Shown piece by piece: positions 38,246 through 49,251 of a stretch of DNA of 63,941 nucleotides (the first letter of the stretch is position 1; the number at the start of each line of letters is the position of its first letter). The DNA lies in contig NMRA01000406.1 in NCBI GenBank assembly GCA_002633005.1, positions 194,001-257,941 of the forward strand. Direction: 5' to 3'. The notes under the pieces are model-generated. The model searched no databases. It was not told where the DNA came from and was given only the letters and a program-made list of their open reading frames with translations. Origin of the DNA: Phoronis australis (Eukaryota > Phoronida > Phoronidae). A program made the position numbers and the translations under genes.

Positions 38246-38582
38246 AAGTACAGAGATGTTCTCATTTAAAGAAAGCTTAGCATGGGTACTCACTGACTTG
38301 AATACCATTTGTTATTAAAACAACAATCGCACATGAGAACATCTTCCTAGTTTTGTCTCAGCATCAAATGCAGTCGCAGCTGATTGATAACCTTGCTGCA
38401 ATTTTTTGTTTTTCAACTTTGGATTTACAAGAAGTGTACATTGAACTAACTTTCCAAGCTCTATGAGAGTCAATAGATTATTTTGCAAAACCACGATGTC
38501 AAAGTCCAAGTTGGATTCATTCGCTTAAACCCCATTATTCAACATCTCAAATCCTCAACTTGAAGATGGCCTCCTCACTCAC

Positions 38583-38708
38583 CTTAGTCTGTCTCTCAGG
38601 GTCCACACTGCTCCCCACATCTGACTGTAATAGTGCGTATGACCTTTCCAGAGCTACATGTTCCTTAGCCAGTCGATGGTAGTTCACTTCAAATTCCTCT
38701 TTGGCAAA
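38583..38708 (-). CDS. JAKMIP-like: JAKMIP-like exon 8, coiled coil
   Basis: The acceptor ATTTCAAG|TTTGCC (edge 38708) and donor ACTAAG|GTGAGT (edge 38583) frame 42 codons, phase 0, six heptads. The product FAKEEFEVNYHRLAKEHVAL then ERSYALLQSDVGSSVDPERQ matches JAKMIP1 REEADLRFCQLTREYQALQR / AYALLQEQVGG. The preceding 3.56 kb intron carries the mariner copy. Confidence 0.88.
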
Positions 38709-40121
38709 CTTGAAATATAAATTTGAACTCATTTCTAACAATGTTGTACATAGGAATTTTAATGAAAATGTTGAGATTGACATGAATTTTACATTGTTTT
38801 GAATGAAAATATATGCCAAGCTATAAACATCCAAAAATGCTGAAGAACCCTACCCTTCCATTCTGTCCCTGTAGGGTGGGACACATTCAAAGTTGACATG
38901 CACTGCCCTAGTCATGGTCTACTTCTTATGTCAAATTTCATCCCAACCAGGGACTTATGATATGTCGAGCAGACAGGACAATCCGACAAATGGCCACTAG
39001 GGAGTGCTGAAGAGGCCAAATTACCTGAAAATTGACTCATGCCAGCACAACGCCATCACTTACCTCTGAGTCAAGTTTTACTGAAATGCAGATTGGTTGT
39101 CTAGATATTGTTATGTAGGTGGTAACACAGTAAATTGGTATAACACGTTTATTGCTTGTTGGAAGATGATAACTACATATAATACGGAAATACTAGTAAA
39201 TAGGTCTATACACTACGGAGCCCTTTGCCACACTGACTGTAGAATCTAAGTGAGTCATCTCTGAGACTCGTGGCTTCAATGTTCGTGGTTGGCACACCTT
39301 CTAATGGTGTGTGGTTGGCACACCAGATATCATCCAGAAATGCTCTTTCTCAAAGATCAAAATAGCCGCAAGTCTATAGATTGCGAACTCAAAGCAACTC
39401 AAATTCAACTCTAAACAATTCTGATGAAGTGACCCTGATTTTCCAGCATAGCAAAAATTAACGTGTCTAGGGCGACACTTTCATGTCATCCACACGGTGT
39501 AATGTATGAAAAAATAGGCAAATTTTGAAAAAGCTCAAAATACAGAAAAATAGGACTTTTTAGTTAGGAATACTGAAGTTTTTGAGCGTTAGGTGCACCA
39601 TTAGGTCGTAACCTACCCTGTACATCAAGGGCCAATGGTTAAGACAAACGGATACTATGAACACACAAACACACACGAACACACAAGTTGAACTACTGTC
39701 ACTCATTTAAGGTTTATTCCCATGGAATTTAAATGAAGACATCAAAAATAAGGCGCTAGTGTTCAACCCAAGTCAACAAAATACAGTCGGCTGGGGTCAG
39801 TAGTTCAAAGGTCAAAATGAGCATTAACCTAAACAGCTAAGATGATAACTTCAACAGTACTCTCACTAGAATACCTCAAAAACAACACCAACAAGTACTT
39901 ACATTGTGCCAGACAGTAGAACTGTGTATATCCAACTGAGAGAAGATCAACCGTTATTGTGGCTTTTAGAACTTATTAAACATCACCAAACATTATAAAA
40001 GGAAAACATTAAAAACCTGACAACTCAATATTAGAACACAGTGAAGGCAGATCACTAGCAAGAAACTTAGAGACACTTTCTTCAATTTTCCAAAAACTGA
40101 GAAACCAATTTCAGCAATAAA
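38709..40121. other. JAKMIP-like intron 7, part next to exon 8
   Basis: At 38935-39010 there is a copy of the dispersed repeat (CAAATTTCATCCCAACCAGG, then GCCACTAGGGAG). Otherwise unremarkable AT-rich DNA. Confidence 0.5.
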
Positions 40122-40123
40122 TA

Positions 40124-41506
40124 TCAGGTGTCATAAAAAAGTGAGACACTTTTTGACAAGTAATTTCTCAACAACTGACACACCGAATTTGTTAAAATTT
40201 TTCACAATGTATCTTCAGGGTGTCTACCGATGAAGTACTGTGAAATTCAAAACATTTGGGTGAAAAATGCAATATCACAATTGAGACTTTCATCATGTTC
40301 AAGTTGTGCTGGCATCGGTCAGTCAAAAAAATTGCCTGCCTGGGCCTCAAGTCTACTGTTTTTTATATTGTCAGAACTGTAAAATCAGTTCTGGCCAATA
40401 TTCCGGTTTGTAACAATGCCTTTCAGTGAAAGTGATACGTTTACAATTGAAACCTGTTTCAAGAAGAAAGAGCGGAGCAGAAAAAGAATCGTAAGGGAGT
40501 AACCAGGAAAAGGGTGGAGTCGTGCGACCATAAATCGACTTCTAGCTAAAATACCCAACACAGGCTTTGTTGTGCGTAAAAGGGGCAGTGGGAGACACAA
40601 GAGTACATGTTGGAAAGAAAACGAGGATTGTGCTGAGGAACTGAATCAATCCCAGGACAACCCGGGGAATCACAAATCTCTGAGAAAAGTCGCAAGGGAT
40701 TTACAAGAGAGCAAGTCTTCTGTGCAAAGAATGGCGAAAAAACTGGAGTTGAAACCCTTCAAAAGAACGTGGGTATCAAGGAGAGGTCAAAATGTTAGAT
40801 GGAAAAGAAAAACTCGATGTCGTTACTTTAAGCTAGAAATCGCTAAAAATCACCAAAAAAAGTAATGGTTTCCGCTGAAAATCAAATATTCATTGTATTG
40901 ACACTGATAGAGCCAAAGTTGACAGTCAATGCTACATGCAGTTATTGGATGAAAACCTTCTCCCAGATTGCAGGCGACTTTATCCTGGAAACACTTACGT
41001 GTTTCAGCAAGACAGATCTCCTTCACACACGAACAAGATAACCCAAGCACATCTGGAGGAGGCCACACCAAAATTCATTAAAAAGGATGAGTGGCCACCG
41101 CTCAGTCCTGACTGCAGTCCAATGGACTATGCCATATGGGACTCTCTGAAGGAGAATGTTTACTGGGAAATGAGAGGCAAATTGACTGAGCAGGAGTTAT
41201 AAGACAGGATAATTATGTCATGGGAGGAAATCTCGATGGAAGAAATACGGAAAAGCATTTCAGGTTGGAAGAAACGGCTCCGGTTAGTCGTGGAGGAAGA
41301 TGGCGGGCACATTGAGCATACACTAAAATTAGTGAGCTTTTTGGACCTGATGTTTTTAATTTGACAGTTCTCGCACAATTAGACTTAGACATTTTGTACA
41401 TTTGTTGATGATATCCTAAGATTCATCTGTGAGAAATTTGAAAAAATCGGTTAGTCTGTTGCTGAGAAATTACATGTAAAAAAGTGGTTTATTTTTTGAC
41501 ACCTAA
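40124..41506 (+). mobile_element. Tc1/mariner-superfamily element, degraded, TA target duplication
   Basis: The termini TCAGGTGTCA and TGACACCTAA are inverted repeats that continue as long imperfect repeats of about 65 bp (AAGTAATTTCTCAACAACTG at the left, its near complement around 41450-41477 at the right). TA lies directly outside both ends (40122-40123, 41507-41508). The length of 1383 bp is normal for the superfamily. It sits in intron 7 of the JAKMIP-like gene on the opposite strand. Confidence 0.93.
40416..41364 (+). pseudogene. mariner-type transposase, inactivated
   Basis: The frame starts MPFSESDTFTIETC and reads through a helix-turn-helix region (GKGWSRATINRLLAKIP, then LRKVARDLQESKSSVQRMAK) to 40862, with one TAA after IVRE. 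A frame change around 40863-40935 removes the part that should hold the first catalytic Asp. The next frame carries FQQDRSPSHT (second Asp) and WPPLSPDCSPMDYAIWDSLK (third Asp), with a TAA at 41200-41202 before DRIIMSWEEI. I count 36 residues between the second Asp and the Asp of PMD, more than the 34 of classic mariners. It cannot encode an active enzyme. Relatives with DD36-37 spacing exist in the superfamily; which branch this belongs to needs a tree. Confidence 0.9.
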
Positions 41507-41508
41507 TA

Positions 41509-42269
41509 TACATTCCATTTTTTCAGATTTGTAAATTGACTAAGTCCATTTTACTAGTTTAAAGTAACAAATAGCGCAAAAGTAATTAATTGGATATTGC
41601 CTTATTTTTACGATGGATTGAACTGATTATGCTGATGAATTGCTACATGGTATGTTTTTATTGTTTCTTTAAACTGGAAAAAGAACAGTGCCACCTACAG
41701 AAACAATGAGCAACTACAACTGCAAAATGATTGTTGGACGATTTTGGCCACAATTGTAAAATTTGATGGATTGTATTCCTAATTTTTGGAAATTAATAAG
41801 GAAAATGCTAGAATTACAGTATCTCTTATTGAAACACGAAAATTCCATTCGAAATCTCCAATTCCATTAAAGTGAGATTCTGCCAAATTTCACTTGTTTC
41901 ACGTTATCCCAGAAAACCAGAGTTTCTCACATCGCTGTAAGTGCTGTATACTAAATGTAGACAAAAATAAACAAACTGCAGGTGTCACTGTTGTACAAGT
42001 ATATACTATGACCAGACAAAGGTGTTAATGTTGCACATGTATATACTACGACTTGACTGAGGGTGTTACTATTGTACAAGTATGTATTACGACCATATTT
42101 AAGGTGTCACTGATGTACAGAAAAACATTCAACAGAACAAAATAATGCAGAGCATAAAAACAGGCACAGGGCTGTGGAGAGGAAGAGACAACAGGCAGGG
42201 TGGGGTACATGTCCTGACCAGACACCTCCCTCCAGCCACAAACTAAGCGTGGACCACAAATACACCTAC
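41509..42269. other. JAKMIP-like intron 7, part next to exon 7
   Basis: At 41940-42115 a diverged three-copy tandem (TGTACAAGTATATACTA.GAC, then GGTGT.AC) with unit about 58 bp. Nothing else recognised. Confidence 0.55.
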
Positions 42270-42461
42270 CTCCTCCCAGTGACTTTCATCATCAGTCTGC
42301 ATGTCCAGTGACAAAGAACATGTTGACATATCTGAGTCTATAGAGTGAGTATCTTCATCAAAGCCAAACGACGTTTCACGTATACCAGCTGCCCTCTGTT
42401 GAGCGCGAGTCGCTCTTCGTCTCCTGTGCTGTTGCAAAATGTCTACTCGACGGTCTTTCTC
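42270..42461 (-). CDS. JAKMIP-like: JAKMIP-like exon 7 with ETSFGFDED motif
   Basis: The acceptor TTTTGCAG|GAG (edge 42461) and donor GAGGAG|GTAGGT (edge 42270) frame 64 codons, phase 0. A basic coil (EKDRRVDILQQHRRRRATRA) is followed by GIRETSFGFDEDTHSIDS and an acidic Ser/Thr-rich stretch. The family has VETFFGFDEESVDS at the same place, preceded by a basic segment and followed by an acidic linker. This is the single most diagnostic motif in the gene. The Ser/Thr-rich linker is a plausible phosphorylation region, by inference. Confidence 0.88.
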
Positions 42462-43079
42462 CTGCAAAACAACACTTTTATTATTGACATAACATAAACA
42501 CTTCAGATACCACACAGACCAAATTTTACAGCCACGTTTCACCTTTGTTTACTCTTGGAACTTCTTAATTTTTCAAAAACACAATTTTAACAGCAGGACA
42601 CCCTTTTTAGCGTCACCTAATACTTAGGAAACTATCGAGTTGACAAATGCTCTGTTTCCGAGAGGGAGTCGTAATACAAATGTATGTTTCAAAAAGTGTA
42701 AAAATCACGCTTTACTATCTGAAATTATTGATATGGTCCAATGGGAAGCACACCAAGTTGAGCTGATTAGCAAGTGTAGTCGTCAACTTATTTGAAAACA
42801 TCTTTTCCTTTACTAAACCTGCTCATTCAAGTTTTGTTTTTAACAGACCATGAGCCAAGATGTACAATCTTACTGGCACTAGGTGGCGCAATACTCACTG
42901 CAATCAACTAAAGACTACATTTTGTAAATTTGTGCTTGACAGGTACACACCTTACTAAAAGGTAACAAGATTTTTCAACTGTAGAGAGAGGAAGTCAAAA
43001 CATATTAAGTTGATAATTGTAACATTAGGAATTTTAAGTTTCGTGTTAGCCAAAAACAACTGTCCAGTACCAAGCATGC
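42462..43079. other. JAKMIP-like intron 6
   Basis: Contains GGCACTAGGTGGCGC at 42875-42889, a strong match to the CTCF core consensus. No other structure. Confidence 0.5.
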
Positions 43080-43241
43080 CTGTCGGAGGGCATTGATGGT
43101 TTTGAGCTGTTCATTTCTTGTCTGCTTTAGTTCATCCACTTCATCCATCAAACTGACTACAGTGTCTGAGTGGTGGTGGTCAGTCTCTTGCTGCTGTCTC
43201 AGCTGGTCAGCCCGCCGCTTAGACTGTTCAGTCTTATGTTT
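43080..43241 (-). CDS. JAKMIP-like: JAKMIP-like exon 6, His/Gln-rich coiled coil, probable GC donor
   Basis: The acceptor ACTATAG|AAACAT (edge 43241) opens 54 codons (KHKTEQSKRRADQLRQQQET then DHHHSDTVVSLMDEVDELKQ) ending in NALRQ. The exon ends at CAG|GCATGC, a GC donor. A GT donor lies 9 nt further downstream (edge 43071) and would add Ala-Cys-Leu in frame. The GC version gives a gapless fit to JAKMIP1 (INALRQEKDRR beside IDDLSLERERL), so I prefer it. Both are phase 0. Confidence 0.72.
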
Positions 43242-43930
43242 CTATAGTAAGAAGAGCACAGTCACCTTTTAAGTGTTTTTGTTGACTGACTTTCTACATT
43301 TATTACCCAGAAGATCAGTTTATGGAAAAAATAGTGCCTGTGAACTGTTAGCAGGCAATGCATAGTAACATATTATTTAATAAAAATGTCAAGTGGGTGA
43401 ACCAGTTTTTAGGTGGTAAATTTGGTAGAGTTGAGTTACCAAGAATGATTTTTTGTACCCAGTGTCAGTCATGGTTACAGCACCTATAATTTAGAGCCTC
43501 AGTATCATTTTCGATAATAGTTAAAAATCCTGCGCTAGGTGGATGACCTAAAAAATAAATATTGGGTAAGATAACATTGAAATGTTGTAAAATTTCTGTT
43601 GTTAATTTAATTTGACAATGCAAACCTTAGTCTGGAAAACAAAACTGCTTACTGTAGGTACCAGTTTAAATATTATTCATCAAATTATTTTTTAACCCCA
43701 TGAGATCATTCAAATATAACACAAATGAATTTGCAAATGTTTAAAAAGTAAACAATTAAACTTAGTTGTTAATACAAATGTTGTAACTACTACAACAGAT
43801 GTATTTAAGAAAGACCCAAGTTGGGCATATCCACCTTAGGTACGTTTTACTACACATTTTAAAAAATTGTGACGTGACACCATGTCTGCCATGTATACAA
43901 GACTAAATGCACATTACAACTTGTGCCTAC
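43242..43930. other. JAKMIP-like intron 5, nothing recognised
   Basis: AT-rich, no repeat or frame of note. Confidence 0.6.
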
Positions 43931-44077
43931 TAGTTTCTTTGCTTCTTCTGTAAGTTTCTGTATCTTCTCCTCTAAACTCTTATTGATTGCCGTCAATTCC
44001 ATGTTCTTCTCCAAGAACCGTTTGTTCTTGTCCTGAAGGGGTCTCTGCCGTCTCTCCATCTCTTTAATCCGTTTCAA
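43931..44077 (-). CDS. JAKMIP-like: JAKMIP-like exon 5, coiled coil
   Basis: The acceptor TTCTCCAG|TTGAAACGG (edge 44077) and donor AAACTA|GTAGGC (edge 43931) frame 49 codons, phase 0, exactly seven heptads. The product LKRIKEMERRQRPLQDKNKR, followed by NKSLEEKIQKLTEE, aligns without gaps to the JAKMIP1 LKPLVEKNKR / RMEEKIKNLTRE region across both splice junctions. This is one of the strongest links to the family. Confidence 0.85.
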
Positions 44078-45097
44078 CTGGAGAACGAATCAGATTAAAC
44101 AAGTTGTAACTTGTTATTTCAAATTTGACAAACAACTGGCCTCCAGTGAAAATTTCGAATTAATTAATAAAAAATCACAACAAGCCTAAAATGAACTTTG
44201 GTTCCATAAATACTCAGGCTGGTTATGAGCAGGTGAGCTAAATGTAATGAATAACAGAGAACACAGCTTTTGAAGTGAGTGTTCTTTGAAACTTCGCACC
44301 TACAGCTGCAGTCATTTATACACATTGAAGAGCTCTTCGTAATACATCACATTGACCAAAACATGCAAAGCATCTATAGTTGCCCACAGTGCACCACAAA
44401 AGGTATATTTCTACAGGTGTTTATGCCTTCATGCAAGGTACAAGGAAACAACAATTGTGCCACAAGGGAGAGCTGCAATAGTCAGAATGACACAACATAG
44501 TTTGAACAAGGAGCTTTAAACAGTACTTTATCAGAAAACTCTATGAACTTTCAATGGTCACAGAAGAGGATGATTAGGAAGGCCATTCCGCGCATTGTCA
44601 CAATGATGATACAAGGCGTGTTCCCTTTAGTGACCCACGTCACTGGTGTAGTATTTTTGACTAGAAATCTTCCAATGGAATGAAAATAGTGAATTCTATC
44701 CCATAAGGTAAGGTCCCAAGTATACTCTCAAGGAATACTTGACTTTCACTCACACAAGTGGTCTAAATAAATCCCTGTTCTAGCAAAATATGTCTCTCAC
44801 TAGAACAGAAAATCCCCACGACAACGCGCATCAGGCTCACGAGACAGGTGCGCTCCGGCTCTGGCAACAAAACTGTCAGAACAGAACTATTTTATGCACA
44901 GTGCTCCAATATGAGTCAGATAAAACATGCAATAGTTGGCTATGTAGTAATTGCGCCACAGCATGTTGCAAATATTAATCTTAATCAACTTTGTGACTGA
45001 AAAGAAATATGATGATCATTAGAAAGTGGGCTTTTCTACTCATAGGACAAGTTTCAGATTTCATCTCAGCATACGCAACTGCTATTTGAAGTCTCAC
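44078..45097. other. JAKMIP-like intron 4, nothing recognised
   Basis: The short plus-strand frames at 44279-44500 and 44790-44978 have no domain or splice context. Confidence 0.55.
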
Positions 45098-45223
45098 CAA
45101 GTTTTCTTTATCACCAACTAGAGCTGTATTGTTCTTTTCAAGCTTCTGGATGTGACATTTCATGTCCGTTACCATGGATTCCAGTGAGGCTATCTTCTCA
45201 GTCATTTTGTGTTGTTGCAACAG
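45098..45223 (-). CDS. JAKMIP-like: JAKMIP-like exon 4, coiled coil
   Basis: The acceptor TTGTTTTAG|CTG (edge 45223) and donor AACTTG|GTGAGA (edge 45098) frame 42 codons, phase 0. The product (EKIASLESMVTDMKCHIQKL then EKNNTALVGDKENL) is a clear coiled coil. It aligns with the JAKMIP1 segment containing KLEDRNTLLADERNELLKR. Its length is exactly six heptads. Confidence 0.82.
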
Positions 45224-45292
45224 CTAAAACAAACAAGGAACCACCGTGAAACACAAGGTGTCACTAGAAGACAGTGTGAATACAGCACACAT

Positions 45293-48200
45293 CACAAATT
45301 TTTGTCCGACCGGTCGGAAATTGGTCGACGACCGGCCGTCCACCGGTCGGCAAATTAGCCAACCGGTCTGCTAAAAATTAGCCGACCGGCAGCCGGCCGC
45401 AGTGCCGACTCATAAGGCGACTCCTCAGCTGACCCTTCAGCCGACCGGCCATCAGCCGACCAGCTGGTCGGCTGCTATTTTTAGGCTAGAGTAGCAGTTG
45501 CGTAATAGGTTGTCAGGCTGATACCACTTTGTGTGTCGATGCATATCCGTCTTAGCACAGGGTCAAATAAATTAACCTACTTTTACTGTCTCCGTTACAT
45601 GAGTTCGCATCAGTTGTGTAACACCCCACTAATTCGAAGGTTGAAGGCAAGCGGTAATATTGAATTATAGACAGTGCAACAAGTTTTGGATAAAAAACAT
45701 GAAAGTTTTCTTTACATTTGATCTTTAATTTGCATCCTGACGTTAACAAGCTGCATTCGATTGGCTGTTTCCCGGTCAATACAACTCTGTAGTCATTGTT
45801 TTTTGTTTGTGTTACGCCGAACTGCATCTTTTTTAAAATTCTCCACGGGTCTCCTATCACATGCCCGTGATGATAGGATAGTGAGTTGTTACACCTAAGA
45901 GCTCTCAGTGAGGCATTTTTATTTTCATATGATTAACCCTTGCAGTACATGCGCGAACTTCACGGTCCAGTATGCCCTAAACCCACGGACTTCCATGGCT
46001 CTAACTTCGAAATCATATGGTCACGATTTCCACGAACTTAGACAGTGACATCAAACACGGAACAACCTTTGCGCATTCCGTTTTTAGTGCATCGGTGACG
46101 TTAAAATCTGCGCTAGCTACATGTATCAGTTCTTCGATCACGTTGTTCCAAAAAATAAATATTTTCTATCAACAACATATTGACAAATTATGTAAAATAA
46201 AACGAGTTTAAACGGGAAGATGTGAATACGTGGTGAAGAGGTATTTGTCTCTACACGGCATATGTGCATGAATCTTTGGTAAAGCGATTGCGATGTCGAA
46301 AAAATGATAGAAAATAAACCAAGGTGCAGAATAATTCTTCTGTGTTCAGCTGTAGGAAGACCTACAACATTTGTTTGAAACAGCGCTCAATCTTAAAAAA
46401 TTCCAGCATGAGAGCGTTTTATCAGAAATGCCAAGCACATACAGCGTTGTAAGACAGAGACGTTGGCGTTTCCGTATGTCCACAAAAGTGCTTTGAGCAG
46501 TGTGTAAAAATCTGTTCATTTCGCTTTTCTACACTGACGAATACGGCCTACACAGTGTTTTAAAAAAGTCCACTTTTGAGGGCTTTTTCAAAAATTAATA
46601 TGTTTGGTTGAAGCATTCAGAGAGTCGGTACCCACGTCGTACACCAAATGTACGCATTGGCTGAAAACGTATTCGCGTAAAGAAAGAGTTGCGTTTTCAA
46701 AACTCAGAGTCGCGTGTTGTCAGGACCCTACATTAATAAACTGAGGCCAAGTACAAAACACCTCTTCAAAATTTAGATAAACAAAGTTTACGGCATACTG
46801 ATTACAGGATCACTGAATCGGAGCACGTTCTTAGGCATACGTATATTGTAATATCGGTTGAATTATATGTTATAACTGTAAATAGCGCGTACGCGTACAA
46901 TAAGCCATTCACTTTTATATCTGATCACAATTGTTCCCCTACTTTGAAAACAAACAATCGTTTAGATACTTTTCGGAAAGAACGTGAACTAAAATGATAG
47001 GACAAACCCTACATACCATAGTCCAGATTCTACATCAGTTCGAAGACCGCTTTTGTGAGAAAGAAACTCTCAACAGGAGAAGTTTGTAATGACATGTAAA
47101 TAAATGTAACTTTTGCCCCTTAGAGTAGACGCGAAACGCTAAGTATTGTGTTCTTACTCCAAAGGGCTCAGCCTTGGTGCGAAGCTGTTTACTAAATTAA
47201 ATATACAACTTTGCGCCGTTGTGGGTAAAAACTGACCGAAAATTATATACCGGCATTGCAAAAATTACTTTTCTACAATTATTCTGCTGCCAAAATTGTG
47301 GTGTGATATTTTGCGTCAACTTTCGGCGCAATGAAGCATTGCGTCACCAATTACCCAGCTTCTTTTTCCCAGATTCTTCAACCAAACGTTCTCCCTCGAG
47401 GTTGCATAAACGTCACAACAAATGATTAGAATTGGTTTCACTTCATTATATGTTTTTGGAATTTTTTAAACCGAATTTTAGAACAAATTTTGCTGCGATA
47501 TGGTCATCATGTAATGGGAGATGTCGAAAAAAATTCTGTAAGTGGCGCGTGTCACGAATGTACTACTTTCAAAAGACGACATAAATTTCTTTGTTACCAA
47601 TGCAGAGAATTACGCAAGAAAATGACGTCGGATATTTTTCGCTTAAACGGCCTTAACGAGCAAGGTGAATGTCAATTGAGTTCCAGATTTTGCATGCACA
47701 CCCGCCGGTCTTTAGCTCATGTTGATACAAGCTTCACGACGAGGTTACGAGTGTGTTTATTCGGGCTGTGTGCAATTTCGAGGTCTGTCGAAGCTCACAG
47801 TGGCACCTTGCAGTATTTTTACTATAGTCTTCATACAGCTAGCTGGCTAGATAGGAAGGCTCTAGCTTCGAAACAATTTTTTCCTCCAAAAGTGACAACA
47901 AATCCTTTTTCATGCTCCCATGATCTTAATCTCTGCGCTATGCCGTTAAAACCATTGTTTATGTTGTTCTTAAAATAAAATTTTGTTCTACTGCTGTACC
48001 AACATATTAAGAAATTGTACAAAAATAAACAATAATTATCTGTGGTAAAGCGAATTATACAGCGTGATGAAGTGATGATCAAGAGCAATAACAGATGAGA
48101 GTGAATGCGTGCTGCTTGTAGTGAGCATTCCGCGGCATGAAAACACTTGAGGTCATAAAACAGCCAGCATTGTATTCTTATTTCTGTGCAATTTTACTGT

Positions 48201-48712
48201 AAAATTTCAAATTTCTTGCTTGTTTTTCTGTATAATGTACTGTATAAAAAGTCTCATACTAAGAGACAGAAATTATACTTTCGCGATATCACTTAACGTT
48301 TAATTTTACCACGCCGTCAGTAATTTAACATAAAATTTACGTTGGTGTAATGTCACGCACTTCGTATTTGTTATTTGATTTGATTTTACCACCTTTTAAT
48401 AGTTGAGTTAAAGTTGATAAACCGATGTCAAGACCGGAGTTGCCACTGGTGAACGAACAGCGAACAGCTAAACGTTTGTTTGGCCATAGTTCACCCGCTA
48501 AGTCATAAAATGGTAATTGCCTACCAAGGACATGCTTAATCCGGATTGGTCGTCTACGCTAGGCGACCACTTAGCCGACCCAAGTGCCGACCACAGAGGC
48601 GACTCAGCAGATGGCTCCCAGCCGACCGTTGTTGGTCGGCTGCTGGTCGGCTAGACGACCGAGCGACAGCTGGTCGTCAACCAATTTCCGACCGGTCAGA
48701 CAAAAATTCGTG
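45293..48712. mobile_element. 3.4 kb element with long GC-rich terminal inverted repeats
   Basis: The left end is CACAAATTTTTGTCCGACCG and the right end, read inward on the other strand, is CACGAATTTTTGTCTGACCG. The inverted similarity extends about 150-190 bp (45293-45485 against 48560-48712) through arrays of GGTCGGCT/AGCCGACC subrepeats. The dinucleotide AT flanks both ends (45291-45292, 48713-48714). It fills about 91% of intron 3 of the JAKMIP-like gene. The interior is visibly richer in CpG than the host intron. No transposase was recognised. CAC termini and subterminal repeats recall CACTA/EnSpm or Chapaev elements, but the superfamily is open. Confidence 0.85.
47490..47978 (+). CDS. 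Unrecognised 162-codon frame inside the long-TIR element, Cys-rich N-terminal part
   Basis: The longest open frame of the 45293-48712 element. Residues 20-40 carry two Cys-x-x-Cys knuckles ten residues apart (GACHECTTFKRRHKFLCYQC), followed by basic RELRKKMTSD and further Cys (ECQLSSRFCMH), which suggests a small zinc-binding module. The C-terminal half is unlike known domains. It may be the remaining first exon of a transposase, a captured host fragment, or a chance frame. No RNA support can be judged here. Confidence 0.35.
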   Translation: MLRYGHHVMGDVEKNSVSGACHECTTFKRRHKFLCYQCRELRKKMTSDIFRLNGLNEQGECQLSSRFCMHTRRSLAHVDTSFTTRLRVCLFGLCAISRSVEAHSGTLQYFYYSLHTASWLDRKALASKQFFPPKVTTNPFSCSHDLNLCAMPLKPLFMLFLK

Positions 48713-48959
48713 ATGTACCTGCACTGACAGCCCAGGTATAGGGCTACGTGAAATGGAATAGTTTGTTACAAGCTGCCAATCCAAACCAACATTATCCATG
48801 ATACACCACCTAGCCAACTGCCCCAGAACATGTAACAGGTAATGCCCAACACATCAGTACATTAGACAGCACGTATTATTGAAGTTCTAAAATATCAAAC
48901 TCTTGATGAAAGGAAAACTAAATAGCCGCTCAGCAGCACCCAATGACTTCAGTCCTTAC

Positions 48960-49154
48960 TGAAAAGTTTGTTCCATCAGTCATGCTTCCCCCTATGTCAC
49001 CAACAGACTGATTCTGAGCTCCTGATAACTGTGCACTTTCAGACAACACTCCATGGCGCCTATCGTCCATATCCACCTCAGAAGTTGGGCTAGTCACTTC
49101 CCCATCCATCTCCAGATGACTAGGTAGCCTCTCCTTCCCTGGCAGTCCTTTAGC
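48960..49154 (-). CDS. JAKMIP-like: JAKMIP-like exon 3, low-complexity linker exon
   Basis: The acceptor GTTTAG|GCTAAAGG (exon edge 49154) and the good donor TTTTCA|GTAAGG (edge 48960) frame 65 codons, phase 0 at both ends. The product is acidic, Gly/Ser-rich and not coiled (MDGEVTSPTSEVDMDDRR, then SVGDIGGSMTDGTN). In vertebrate JAKMIP1 a Pro/Gly linker with GIGDM sits at the matching place between the N-terminal coil and the next coil, so the fit is by position and weak motif. Upstream lies the 11.9 kb intron. Downstream lies an intron largely made of the 45293-48712 element. Confidence 0.65.
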
Positions 49155-49251
49155 CTAAACAAAACAGATGTCCCATAGGCTTAGTGTCAAGGTCATTTAC
49201 AGCATGAGCAGTTAGTTGGTGAAACAAAATCCTAATGTCATCACAGGGTAT

